Shown here in pieces: positions 52,747-61,361 of a DNA stretch of 64,000 bases. How positions within the stretch are numbered: the first letter of the stretch is position 1; each line of letters starts with the position of its first letter. Source of the DNA: JACOXT01 sp964372855 (GTDB lineage Bacteria > Patescibacteriota > Microgenomatia > Levybacterales > UBA12049); the NCBI GenBank assembly GCA_964372855.1, contig CAYJRY010000001.1, forward strand, positions 1 to 64,000. The letters are read 5' to 3'. The translations under genes and the position numbers were made by a program. The notes below the pieces were generated by a model. That model ran no database searches, was not told the origin of the DNA, and saw only the letters and a list, made by a program, of their open reading frames with translations.

Positions 52747-52752
52747 ATTATA
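52747..52752 (-). promoter_or_regulatory. -10 box of the GT4 remnant
   Basis: Minus-strand TATAAT lies six bases before the remnant ATG at 52740, with AAGGAA in between. The arrangement mirrors the promoter of the intact GT4 at 47958 and suggests the upstream region was duplicated along with the gene. Confidence 0.35.
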
Positions 52753-52828
52753 CAACAACTCTTGTATTGTTGCTTTATTCTATAAACAACTGCCCCCAAA
52801 GGAATTTAGATCTAAAATTCAAAACACT

Positions 52829-52846
52829 TCAGAAAGTAATTTCTGA
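52829..52846 (-). terminator. Weak hairpin downstream of the 52907 gene
   Basis: TCAGAAA (52829-52835) and TTTCTGA (52840-52846) form a 7-bp stem with a 4-base loop. On the minus strand it lies about 60 bases past the stop at 52907 and is followed by AGTGTTTTG. It has no long T-tract, so termination is only a possibility. Confidence 0.25.
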
Positions 52847-52906
52847 GCATACAATAAAACCGAAGAGATGGAGATTATTTCTAGAAGACAGGTTTTAATT
52901 AAAGAT

Positions 52907-54037
52907 TCACTTATGCTTTAAGTTAAATGCACTTAGACCAAGAAGAGGAATAAGAAAGGTAAAATACGCGTGAGTTGTCCATTGGCTTAGTACTAGATAA
53001 ATAAACATAATTACTCCTGAGGCTACAAAAACTTTATTAAATGAATCAAATCTAAAATATCGAAATAAAAAAAATACTGTAGCAAGACTACCTATGGTTC
53101 TAACTCCCCACATTTGCTCTGTTGAAAAAGTAATATGTAACGTGTCTTTTAGAAAAACCCATATATTCCATCCCCATATTGTATGCCAGTTTGTCAATTC
53201 TATAAAAGAAATACTACGAAAAAATCCTTGAGGCGCAAATAAAATAAAAGGTCCTGAAACAATAATAATGGTCAATAAAAAATGAAAAATGTAGCGCTTG
53301 TTTGAAATTGGCAAAAGGTTTTTATTCTGGTAAATGTATGGAATAAAAAATAGCAGGTAAAAAAATACGTGGTGCTTGAAAGATGCTGCAAACCCTAAGA
53401 TTATTGCGCTTAGAATAGCATAAAAACGGCTTTTATTATTAACCGAGTAAATAAATAGTATTATTGATAAAAGTAAAATAAATATTGTACTATTATCATT
53501 ACTTCCATCAGCTGATAAATCGATTAAAAATGGCGTTAAAGACACAACAGCAAACAAAGGTAATATTTTCATAGTTTTTAAAATCCTTCCGTAGATAAGT
53601 ATCAAAACTGGCACAAAAGATGAAACAAGCATCTCAAAAAAACGCAAATCAATATTTAAAATATATGCGGGTAAATACCAAAAGAGGCTAAATGGCAAAT
53701 AGGTAAAAGGGGTTAATCCACTTTGTGCCATAATCATTTCCTTATAGACATTTTTTCCATTAACGAAATAACCAATATAATCACGAACTGCCATCAGAGC
53801 ATCGGATCCATATGTGGAGGTATGATATTGAATTATTCTACCTAAAGTGCCAAAAATTAATAGATATAATATGAGAGGGTAAAAAGATTTCTTAAAATGG
53901 AACAGTAGAATAAAAAGCGGCATTAAGGCAAGAGCTACAATAAAAAGCCAGTCAGCGCTATTGTGCACAATTAAAACAAAGCTGACAATAATTGTTGTCC
54001 AAAAAATCCACTCTTTATCGTTTTGATTTCTTCCCAT
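52907..54037 (-). CDS. GT-C-like membrane glycosyltransferase
   Basis: A 376-residue polytopic protein with about ten hydrophobic segments. The outer-loop phrase GSDALMAVRDYIGYFVNGKNVYK and the following GLTPFTYLPFSLFWY resemble the first loop of GT87-like mannosyltransferases. GSNDNSTIFILLLSII is another loop with Asp and Asn. It is probably a polyprenyl-phosphate-sugar dependent enzyme. It is monocistronic with its own promoter at 54059-54067. It sits between the PTPS-related remnant and the GT4 remnant, so it may be an insertion into that ancestral unit. Confidence 0.6.
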   Translation of the reverse strand: MGRNQNDKEWIFWTTIIVSFVLIVHNSADWLFIVALALMPLFILLFHFKKSFYPLILYLLIFGTLGRIIQYHTSTYGSDALMAVRDYIGYFVNGKNVYKEMIMAQSGLTPFTYLPFSLFWYLPAYILNIDLRFFEMLVSSFVPVLILIYGRILKTMKILPLFAVVSLTPFLIDLSADGSNDNSTIFILLLSIILFIYSVNNKSRFYAILSAIILGFAASFKHHVFFYLLFFIPYIYQNKNLLPISNKRYIFHFLLTIIIVSGPFILFAPQGFFRSISFIELTNWHTIWGWNIWVFLKDTLHITFSTEQMWGVRTIGSLATVFFLFRYFRFDSFNKVFVASGVIMFIYLVLSQWTTHAYFTFLIPLLGLSAFNLKHK

Positions 54038-54046
54038 ATTTTTTGA

Positions 54047-54305
54047 TCAACAGACTATATTATAACATCGTATACTGTAAAACACTATGAAATAAAGTGT
54101 TGCTTGAGATACAAATTTGGCCTTTGTTGTTATCGAAGTATCTTTAAACTTTACCTCGATTTGATGTTTGTCTGGAGTCTCGTTAAATTAAATTATCTTA
54201 TCAGAATCTGATCCTGCTGTTAATTTTTTTGATCAATAAATACGTTCCATCCAGGAATATAAGCGATATTAACTATTATATTTGATTTCGAAAAAAACAG
54301 AAACT
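54047..54305 (-). pseudogene. C-terminal remnant of a PTPS-related membrane protein
   Basis: On the minus strand 54305-54220 reads SKSNIIVNIAYIPGWNVFID and then a TAA stop. About 35 bases on, another frame reads TPDKHQIEVKFKDTSITTKA and FVSQATLYFIVF (ending at 54047). These match, in order, the C terminus of 61343-62998 (RVNTLYFPGWNVFIDNKK ... KGKHDILVKFSETK ... LLFILS). The rest of the gene is gone, and stops and a frame break prevent expression. It lies immediately after the stop of the gene at 54306. Confidence 0.75.
54059..54067 (-). promoter_or_regulatory. Extended -10 promoter for the 52907 gene
   Basis: Minus-strand TGTTATAAT is an extended -10 with perfect TATAAT. The ATG at 54037 is 21 bases downstream, giving a short leader of about 14 bases. 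It overlaps the PTPS-related remnant. Confidence 0.4.
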
Positions 54306-55553
54306 TTACATAAGTGCTTGTATTCCAAGTATGTGTAAAAATATTGCCATTGCTATACCTAGAAGGTAAAAAGGGTTGATTTTTCCTTTTATCCCAAGAA
54401 TAGAAAGCAATAGAAGTAATACTGTAATATCAAGGGAATACCTGTAACCAAACTGCATCCAACCAGTGCTGTAAATCATAAGAGATGGCAACATTACAAT
54501 AATTGCCGTTAACCAAAGTGAAAAAAGATAAGGATTGACAGTAAATTTTTTCTTAATTTTTGTAATGGGTATTGCTAAATATGCCGTAAGAAATGGGAGT
54601 GTTAAAATAAAAATAGAATTACCATTTAAGTTGAAATCAAGTGAAAATTTTCCATTAATAAAACGAAGCTGTGGAGATTCAAAAAGCATATACCAAAGGT
54701 TATTAGGGATATGAAAAATAGATACAGCCCCTTTTGCTTGCCTTATTTCCGCAAGATACGGTGACTCTTGAATGTAAGTATAACCGTATTCAAAGACGGT
54801 TCCAAATCGAAAGTAGTTATAAAGGAAAAAAAGTATGCTAAAAAATCCAAGGGGTAGACCAAAAATAACAATTGCCTTTAAAAATGCATATGCCTTTTTT
54901 TTAACTGATCCTTTCGATACAATAAAATGTTCCCACAGATATAAGAATCCAGGAAGGAGAACGAAAAAAACAATTGTTGGCCTACCAATTAGAGCAACAC
55001 TAAAAACAAGCGTGCTGAAGAAATAATCCCATATTGATCTATGCTTTTTAAAAACGATATATGTTCCAAACACGCCCAAAAATGTTGTTACCATTTGATC
55101 AACATGCCAAGAACTTCCCAGCGTCCCTACATAAAAGTGTGTTGTCCCAAAAGTAAAAAGTATTATGAATAAGAAAATGTTTCTCTGAGTAAGAAGAGGA
55201 AGAAATTCTTTTTTAACTCGCTGTAACAACAGATAGACAATAACTACATTGAGACTTGCAAAAAATATGGTAAGGTATATTGTAGGAACAAACCTTTGTT
55301 TTATAAGCTGCAAGGGAATTAAAAAAATTGCCGAAAGCACTCCCCACGGGGCATACCACTTATCTTTATACTCAATAAGATCATAGGTATCTATAGGATT
55401 TTGTATATCAAGACGAAGTTGCAAAATGGATTTTGCCAGTGGATTAAAATGATCATGGGCCCATTTTGGCTTAAATGAATACTGCGTTGAAACTGCAAAA
55501 TAAACAATAAATGTAACAAAAAAAATACCCAAACAATAGAAAAACTTTTTCAT
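54306..55553 (-). CDS. GT-C membrane glycosyltransferase
   Basis: A 415-residue protein with many membrane segments. FKPKWAHDHFNPLAKSILQ, in the first outer loop, contains an Asp-His pair likely to be catalytic, followed by DTYDLIEYKDKWYAPWGV. The middle and C-terminal parts are hydrophobic with short loops. It looks like the PMT/ArnT-type GT-C family but without a recognised subfamily. It starts three bases after the stop of 55557-57173, and the two are a pair. Both occupy the place where the GT-C and PTPS-related genes would be in the intact copy of this unit. Confidence 0.6.
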   Translation of the reverse strand: MKKFFYCLGIFFVTFIVYFAVSTQYSFKPKWAHDHFNPLAKSILQLRLDIQNPIDTYDLIEYKDKWYAPWGVLSAIFLIPLQLIKQRFVPTIYLTIFFASLNVVIVYLLLQRVKKEFLPLLTQRNIFLFIILFTFGTTHFYVGTLGSSWHVDQMVTTFLGVFGTYIVFKKHRSIWDYFFSTLVFSVALIGRPTIVFFVLLPGFLYLWEHFIVSKGSVKKKAYAFLKAIVIFGLPLGFFSILFFLYNYFRFGTVFEYGYTYIQESPYLAEIRQAKGAVSIFHIPNNLWYMLFESPQLRFINGKFSLDFNLNGNSIFILTLPFLTAYLAIPITKIKKKFTVNPYLFSLWLTAIIVMLPSLMIYSTGWMQFGYRYSLDITVLLLLLSILGIKGKINPFYLLGIAMAIFLHILGIQALM

Positions 55554-55556
55554 ATC

Positions 55557-57173
55557 TTAGAGCTTATAGACTATAACATCATCGTCCCAATAGACTCTCT
55601 GTAAACTTTTATCTAAATAATCTTTTTTAATATTGTAATGAAAATCTACAACTGATTTCTTTGGTACCACAATATAGGAAATTGATTCTTTTCTTATCTG
55701 CGCCAACGTTTCTTCGGAATCAGCCTCAAAGTACAGTTTTGCTTGGCTTAATCTTTCTGTATAATTATAACCCATTACTGACAAGTAATAATTGTGACCG
55801 AGATAATTTTTTCTTCCAGACAATGTTACTGGATCAAGAATCTCTTGTCTTGAAAGAAATATATCTTTCTTTTGAGTATTTATTTTAATCCAATGCATGA
55901 ACTCATTTTTTGGTGCATCATGTAGATAAAATTGAAAATCATTTTTAATAGCCATTATATTTATAACACCTGAAATTGTTAATAAAAAAAATAATATTCC
56001 GCATAGAAGTTTTCTAAAATAATTTCCTGCAAATATTTTTACTAAAAAATAACCAATATAAAAATTTGTAAAAATAAAAAAGAAATTAAATAATGAATGA
56101 TTATGATCAATTCGAAAACTTAACTGAAAAATATTTCCAATAATAAAAAGTGGTAATACGCTTAGAAAAACAAGTTTTTGTTTTCTGTCAGCAATGAAGT
56201 ATCCTAAAGGTATAAGAAAAAAAGCAATTCCTAAATTTACAAACCAAAATTCAACAAAATGTTCGATCGTGAATGGTTTTTCAGAAAGGAATCCTGGATT
56301 AAAAACTGAATGATTTACATCTTGATGTAAGATATCTTTTGCATGAAAACTAAATATCAGTAATGTAGGTATAAAGAAGGGCAGTATAAAACGAAATCGT
56401 TTGAAGAAAATAAAAAGAAGAAATATAGCAAGTGCAGTAGAAAAAAATGTTAATGTGTGAAAACGAGAAAGCACTCCTAAAACAATTCCAAGTAACATAA
56501 GAATTTTGTAAGTTATTTCTTTTCCATTCATAATTTTTGGTAAGAGAATAAATAAAAGGGTTAGGCTTATTGCAAGAGCTGCAATAAAATGTCTTTGATT
56601 AAGATAGATATTCAAAGTAAAAAAGATTGATATTAAAGATCCATCAAAAGGCCCCTTATGGATATAATCAGGCAGATACCAAAAATCTTTAATTAAAGAT
56701 AAAGAAAATCCTTTTTCTTTAAAAAAGTCAACAAACGTTAGACTGTTATTGAACAAAAAAAGAAGAACAGATACAATGCCAAGAATTATGTTTTTTGAGA
56801 ATATGACCTGTGGAAGTTTATAGATCAAAAATAACAATGCCGTAAAAAATATTACACTTAATCCATTAAAAGCAAAATCAATTCTCAATCCAATTTTTTC
56901 CAATATTCCTACAAGAAAATCGAAATAATAATGATAAGGAAATGGTTTTCCTGGAAAAAATGGTGATTCAGGCGGTATATTGTTGCCCAAAGAAATTGAC
57001 CTTATTAACGATAAATGTAATCCAAAATCTCCTATTTGATGTCTGGCAATTCTAATACTACTTTGTTGACTGTCATAACCAAATGATTTAAACATAAACC
57101 ACATGGAAAAAATAAAAAAAGTAATAAGAAGAAAAATATCAAATTTTCTTTTTAATATAATTGTATAGTCCAT
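55557..57173 (-). CDS. GT-C-like membrane protein with soluble C-terminal domain
   Basis: A 538-residue protein. About ten hydrophobic segments span the first 400 residues. A loop (ARHQIGDFGLHLSLIRSIS and NIPPESPFFPGKPFPYHYYF) holds acidic residues, then a water-soluble region of roughly 130 residues (NEFMHWIKINTQKKDIFL to the end) that probably faces outward. The layout is like GT-C glycosyltransferases with a periplasmic tail. The start overlaps the GT-C remnant by 35 bases. I do not recognise the precise family. Confidence 0.55.
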   Translation of the reverse strand: MDYTIILKRKFDIFLLITFFIFSMWFMFKSFGYDSQQSSIRIARHQIGDFGLHLSLIRSISLGNNIPPESPFFPGKPFPYHYYFDFLVGILEKIGLRIDFAFNGLSVIFFTALLFLIYKLPQVIFSKNIILGIVSVLLFLFNNSLTFVDFFKEKGFSLSLIKDFWYLPDYIHKGPFDGSLISIFFTLNIYLNQRHFIAALAISLTLLFILLPKIMNGKEITYKILMLLGIVLGVLSRFHTLTFFSTALAIFLLFIFFKRFRFILPFFIPTLLIFSFHAKDILHQDVNHSVFNPGFLSEKPFTIEHFVEFWFVNLGIAFFLIPLGYFIADRKQKLVFLSVLPLFIIGNIFQLSFRIDHNHSLFNFFFIFTNFYIGYFLVKIFAGNYFRKLLCGILFFLLTISGVINIMAIKNDFQFYLHDAPKNEFMHWIKINTQKKDIFLSRQEILDPVTLSGRKNYLGHNYYLSVMGYNYTERLSQAKLYFEADSEETLAQIRKESISYIVVPKKSVVDFHYNIKKDYLDKSLQRVYWDDDVIVYKL

Positions 57174-57410
57174 AGAAATCTGGCGGAGAAAAAGAAAAAA
57201 GCTCTTTTAATTTTTGAACTGGCAAATGATAATTACCAGCTAGTATGTGCGGTATATATTGAAGAAGTAATCCAAATGAAAAAGTAAAACCTATCTTTAA
57301 TAGATATTTTTTTGCGTCACAAGTACAATAAAGCTTAGAAACCATATTGCATGCCAAAAATATATTTCTTCTCTTATTGAAGCAAGAAGAAAATAGATTT
57401 TTTCATATAT
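57139..57410 (-). pseudogene. C-terminal remnant of a GT87-like membrane gene
   Basis: Minus-strand 57410 to about 57310 reads YFLLASIREEIYFWHAIWFL and on to LSFIVLVTQKN, matching PLREEIYPWYAIWFLSFSFL in the gene at 49787-50923. A frameshift follows, and the next frame (LLKIGFTFSFGLLLQYIPHI, ending at 57139) matches LLAISISLSLGLLLRYIPFM. The other 250 or so residues are missing. The scar sits directly after the second DUF5667 gene, exactly as the intact gene follows the first one. An ATG-initiated 72-codon frame within it is not a gene. Confidence 0.75.
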
Positions 57411-57918
57411 TATCCCTTATTGAAATCGCTTCCTCAATAGACTTATGCAGATAAAGTACTGTTGGCAGATCTTTCTCCGGTTCCCATTTAAAGGTATTTG
57501 GCACTTTTGATCGAATATTATTTAACACTTCCCGATGTTTTTGTACTGCACTTTTAAGTATTTTCTCTTTTTCAGTGATATCTCTTCCTTCATTTTTTGA
57601 CATCAGTAAATGCGGTTGGATATTCCCAAAGTAGAAATCAGATTTTTTTAATGCATTGTATCCTAATAAATATTGTTTGTATTCAAATAGTGTTTTTGCT
57701 TCAACCAAGTAATTGTCTGATTGATCTAGATTGTATTTAAACTGACCAAAATTTCCAAAAAACCAGTATTTTTTGAATTCATCCCATATCATTTTAACTT
57801 CATAGAACCTATTTCCTGGCATGACAGATGGATAAGGCAAAACATAACTTGATTCGGCGTAAACAGATGATGACATGGCTAAAATTAAAAATAAAAACAA
57901 TACTAGAATCTTTTTCAT
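57403..57918 (-). CDS. Exported DUF5667-family protein (second copy)
   Basis: A 171-residue protein. A signal peptide (ILVLFLFLILAMSSSVYA) is followed by ESSYVLPYPSVMPGNRFYEV and a helical stretch SDNYLVEAKTLFEYKQYLLG. It is a clear paralogue of 50920-51438 (shared YVLPYPS, FGQFKYNL, EAKTLFEYxQYLLG). The function is unknown. Its 3' end overlaps the GT-C remnant that follows. The upstream gene is a GT-C. The conserved link between this exported protein and GT-C genes suggests a role near the envelope glycan machinery. Confidence 0.75.
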   Translation of the reverse strand: MKKILVLFLFLILAMSSSVYAESSYVLPYPSVMPGNRFYEVKMIWDEFKKYWFFGNFGQFKYNLDQSDNYLVEAKTLFEYKQYLLGYNALKKSDFYFGNIQPHLLMSKNEGRDITEKEKILKSAVQKHREVLNNIRSKVPNTFKWEPEKDLPTVLYLHKSIEEAISIRDNI

Positions 57919-57939
57919 TTTGAGTTAGGAATTATTTTT

Positions 57940-59079
57940 CTACAATCTTCTCAATCTTACTCTACTCCTGTAAACTAAATAGTAAACCTCATTGACTGTG
58001 TAAACTCCAACAATAAATTGAACAGGAAGAAGAATAAGAAGAAATCGTGACGATACAACACCCAGTGAAAGAAATATTTCATATATAAATATCCATATTA
58101 GAAGAAATAATATTTTTGATGAAAGTTTTATGATATTTAATCCCGCCAACAAAATAAGAAAAAATGGCAATAATGTAAAGATTGGCCAGGTTATTTGCCA
58201 GTCATCAGCAGTTAATATCTTCATCTCACCCCACCAAGATTGCCATTGATTAAAAAGAACTAACTTCCAGTATGAAAATGGGAAAATGAGTTTACTTTGT
58301 TGATAAAGAAAAATCCATTTTTGGAATCCTATAAAATCTAAAAACGTATAACCATTTAAAAAAGTTTTTATATAAGAAAATATCAAAATCATTGCCGTTA
58401 TTGGAAGAGTCATTAAAAAAAATATTAAATTTTTGTGAAGTTTATTTAATGCTAAAAATATGGAGCAACAAGCAATAAGCAGTATTCCTGGAACAACAGT
58501 TTTTGTTGCCATTACAAGCCCTATGGAAATTGATGTAAGAAAAAAACTTCCCTTTTTATACCCTCTTAGAAAAAAATAAAGAGCAAAGAGAACAAATGGT
58601 AACTGAATAATATCTAAAAGAGGAGTAAAAATAAGCTGGTTAATAAAAATCTTTTCAAATGACAGAAGGACTAATGGAATAATAGCAATTATTTTACTAC
58701 CTAAAACGACATATCCTAATAGCCATAAACTATAAAGTGTAATTATTCCAAATGGAATTACAATAAAGCTATCATTCTTAAAAAGATATATTGATAATGC
58801 TATAAAATATTTACCAAGTGGCGTATGTTCGGAGTTTACTAGAATCGGATCAACGCCCCTTAAGTACGCTCCTGCAGCATAACTAAATACAGTTTCATCT
58901 GGGATTATTCCTGGTTTTTCTTTTTGTCGGTATTGAGAATGGTTAAATGCATTTTCTAGGTTTTTATAATAAGCTTCTGTATACCATCCCCCAAAATATT
59001 TGCTATTATTCTGAACAAAAACAGATCCAATCCTATATATGATTACCAAAAGTAAAGTAAATACAATAATTTTCTTCAT
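57940..59079 (-). CDS. PMT/GT39-like GT-C glycosyltransferase
   Basis: A 379-residue polytopic protein. DETVFSYAAGAYLRGVDPIL and EHTPLGKYFIALSIY match the first outer loop of protein-mannosyltransferase-like enzymes (DExxY...HPPLGK), with Asp-Glu at the catalytic position. About nine membrane segments follow. It would transfer a sugar from polyprenyl phosphate to a glycan or protein outside the cell. The ATG at 59079 is preferred over an in-frame TTG at 59103. It follows the 59110 gene by 30 bases. Confidence 0.7.
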   Translation of the reverse strand: MKKIIVFTLLLVIIYRIGSVFVQNNSKYFGGWYTEAYYKNLENAFNHSQYRQKEKPGIIPDETVFSYAAGAYLRGVDPILVNSEHTPLGKYFIALSIYLFKNDSFIVIPFGIITLYSLWLLGYVVLGSKIIAIIPLVLLSFEKIFINQLIFTPLLDIIQLPFVLFALYFFLRGYKKGSFFLTSISIGLVMATKTVVPGILLIACCSIFLALNKLHKNLIFFLMTLPITAMILIFSYIKTFLNGYTFLDFIGFQKWIFLYQQSKLIFPFSYWKLVLFNQWQSWWGEMKILTADDWQITWPIFTLLPFFLILLAGLNIIKLSSKILFLLIWIFIYEIFLSLGVVSSRFLLILLPVQFIVGVYTVNEVYYLVYRSRVRLRRL

Positions 59080-59109
59080 TATTGAAATCAGATTACAAGT
59101 CAAACTAGC

Positions 59110-60597
59110 CTATGGCTGAAGCTCAAACCACCATCGCGCATATTGGTCATACATGTTAGAAAAAGTAATAGGTTTCCATCCTGCCTTAAGTATTGCAGAC
59201 TCTGATGCGCTTGAAAAATCTACTATGCCAATATTGCTTAATATCGGATACTCACTTTTAAAATTAGTTTTTCTTGGTAATAAGCATTTTTCTCGCAATC
59301 CAATCTTCACACCCCTTTTATTATATTTATGTTTCGCTTCTAGGGCTAAAACAATAGAAAAAGCAGAGCCATTATAGAATGAATGATACTTTTTCGAACA
59401 AGTATATAGTAAGAAACTACTTTTTGGATATTTTTTTTCCAAATCATTTACTCCATTATATATCAACATACTAAATCCATCTTTTTTAAGCTCAGATGCT
59501 GTTCTGGGATATGAAAAAAAAATAATTAAAGGTATTAATATTAAACCAATATAAATTTTTCTATAGTTTAAATTAATAATTGCAAAAGTAGTAAAAATAA
59601 ATACAAATGGCCGCAGAAAGTTAAGATATCCGAAAAATCTGGGTCCCCAATAATATCTAAGTAAAATAAAGTTAACTAAAAATGCAACAATAAGCAAAAT
59701 TAAATTTATCGATAATTTCTTTTTATAAGCAAACCACAGAAAGAGGATAAAAAACAAGATCATTATTAAACTAGAAAACCAAGACGGAACTCCTAAGGCA
59801 TCTGCCCAAAATGCAGGCCAAAAATCTCTCACATAGAATAACCATCTGTTGGGAACATATATAGCATTTTTTCCTTCAGTAATATAATAGAAAATATTTC
59901 TAGTTGTAAACCAATGGTTATTCATTTCAAATATTAACATTGGGATAAAACTTATGACTACGCCTAAAGCGCTAAATACAAAATTTATGAATTTTCTTTT
60001 ATATAAAAAAAGGACAAGCGGAAGGATTAATAATCCACCCATCTGAAAATGTAGATTCATCCCCACTCCTATAACAAAACCAAACAATAAGCTGAGCCAC
60101 TGTGATTTCTCTTTAGATATGAGTATTAAAAAAAGCCAGATTGCCAAAGCGGCAAATAAGTTGGTATTATTATGACTAGTTAAATGTGTTGCTGATATTA
60201 CTTGTGCAGGAGAAATGGCGGCTATAAAAGAGACGATTAAACCAAAGTTGTCTCCGCCTAAAATTTTACCGATTTTGAACATTACAAAAATGTATATCAC
60301 TGAAATAATACTTAAGTATATCCAAGGAGAATATACAGATGGAAAAATAAGATAAAATAAAATTAATTGATATGCGTACCATGGTCCAAATGTAAATGGA
60401 CCAAGAGACGAAAAAGATCCTGTCAGAGGAAACTGTAATTGTCTTGCGCCTTCAATTCCTATTACAGCATCTCTAACTGTTTCCTCACCTAAAGAATATC
60501 TATAAGGGTAATTATAAAATCTTAAAAATGTGCCAAGAATCAATATTCCCAAAAAAATATAGAAATGCAATTTTTGCTTTCTAAGAAAAGTTATCAT
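59110..60597 (-). CDS. ArnT-like GT-C glycosyltransferase
   Basis: A 495-residue protein. The first outer loop, RYSLGEETVRDAVIGIEGAR, has a Glu-Glu where ArnT/PMT enzymes have Asp-Glu, followed by SFSSLGPFTFGPWYAY. Ten or more hydrophobic segments follow, then a soluble tail of about 120 residues. It probably uses a polyprenyl-phosphate sugar. Its start overlaps the GT2 gene's stop by 4 bases, so the GT2 and this GT-C may act in sequence. Substrate is unknown. Confidence 0.7.
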   Translation of the reverse strand: MITFLRKQKLHFYIFLGILILGTFLRFYNYPYRYSLGEETVRDAVIGIEGARQLQFPLTGSFSSLGPFTFGPWYAYQLILFYLIFPSVYSPWIYLSIISVIYIFVMFKIGKILGGDNFGLIVSFIAAISPAQVISATHLTSHNNTNLFAALAIWLFLILISKEKSQWLSLLFGFVIGVGMNLHFQMGGLLILPLVLFLYKRKFINFVFSALGVVISFIPMLIFEMNNHWFTTRNIFYYITEGKNAIYVPNRWLFYVRDFWPAFWADALGVPSWFSSLIMILFFILFLWFAYKKKLSINLILLIVAFLVNFILLRYYWGPRFFGYLNFLRPFVFIFTTFAIINLNYRKIYIGLILIPLIIFFSYPRTASELKKDGFSMLIYNGVNDLEKKYPKSSFLLYTCSKKYHSFYNGSAFSIVLALEAKHKYNKRGVKIGLREKCLLPRKTNFKSEYPILSNIGIVDFSSASESAILKAGWKPITFSNMYDQYARWWFELQP

Positions 60598-61361
60598 AAA
60601 ATCCTAAGATACTTAAGGTAAGAAACCGGAAATCTTAATGCTGAAAAAAACGAAAAAACAAATCCAGGGAATACATCCATAAATCCCTTATGTCTAATAT
60701 ATGTAGTTAAAAACCAATGAACAGGCTTAATCAACAAATAAACTAATCCATAATAGAAAATGTAGATAATGTTTTTATTTTTTAATTTATTTTTAAGCTG
60801 CGAAGAAAGAAGATCGCAATACCTAGTCCATTTATGTATATAATCGCCAAATCCTTTGTAAGGATAGTGAAGGAGAGGGTGGATCAAATATCCTACTTTT
60901 CCATCTATTATTGCCTGTTCATGAACATCTCTTTGAGGTAAATATCCCTTTCCTTTACGATACAACCTTAGGGTATAATCTGGATATTGTCCTCCTTTAG
61001 TTAAAAATCTTCCCAAAAACCAATTTTTTCTTGGAATCCAATATCCGCTTACGCGGGAATTTCCAATTTTTTCTTTTATCTCTCTAGCAAGATCTGATGT
61101 TACCCTTTCGTCTGCATCCAGCTGAAGAATCCAATCTTTTGTTGCCATATCTATTGCTATTTGCTTATTAATATGAAATATTGGTTTGTTGTTTGTAATT
61201 TTTACGCGAGCATTGAATTTTTTTGCAATTTCAACTGTATTATCGGTAGATAAACCATCTACAACAACAATTTCATCTGCTAAATCTTTTACTAATTCAA
61301 GACAATCTTCTATGTTTTTCTCCTCGTTATAGGTTGCCAAAACTATCGAAAGCGATGCCAT
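60594..61361 (-). CDS. GT2 glycosyltransferase (WaaE/KdtX-like)
   Basis: A 255-residue enzyme resembling the LPS core beta-1,4-glucosyltransferase WaaE/KdtX. It has LSIVLATYNEEKNIEDCLE, VVVDGLSTDNTVEIAK, LQLDADERVTSDLA (DxD), RDVHEQAIIDG and HYPYKGFGDYIHKWTRY. The C-terminal region is hydrophobic and could be membrane-associated. The start overlaps the PTPS-related gene by 19 bases. In this setting it would build a surface glycan rather than an LPS core. Confidence 0.82.
   Translation of the reverse strand: MASLSIVLATYNEEKNIEDCLELVKDLADEIVVVDGLSTDNTVEIAKKFNARVKITNNKPIFHINKQIAIDMATKDWILQLDADERVTSDLAREIKEKIGNSRVSGYWIPRKNWFLGRFLTKGGQYPDYTLRLYRKGKGYLPQRDVHEQAIIDGKVGYLIHPLLHYPYKGFGDYIHKWTRYCDLLSSQLKNKLKNKNIIYIFYYGLVYLLIKPVHWFLTTYIRHKGFMDVFPGFVFSFFSALRFPVSYLKYLRIL

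Noticed and set aside
57139..57357. A short 72-codon gene
   Set aside because: The protein matches only the tail of the GT-C gene at 49787, and the preceding part continues in another frame. It is a remnant, not a gene.
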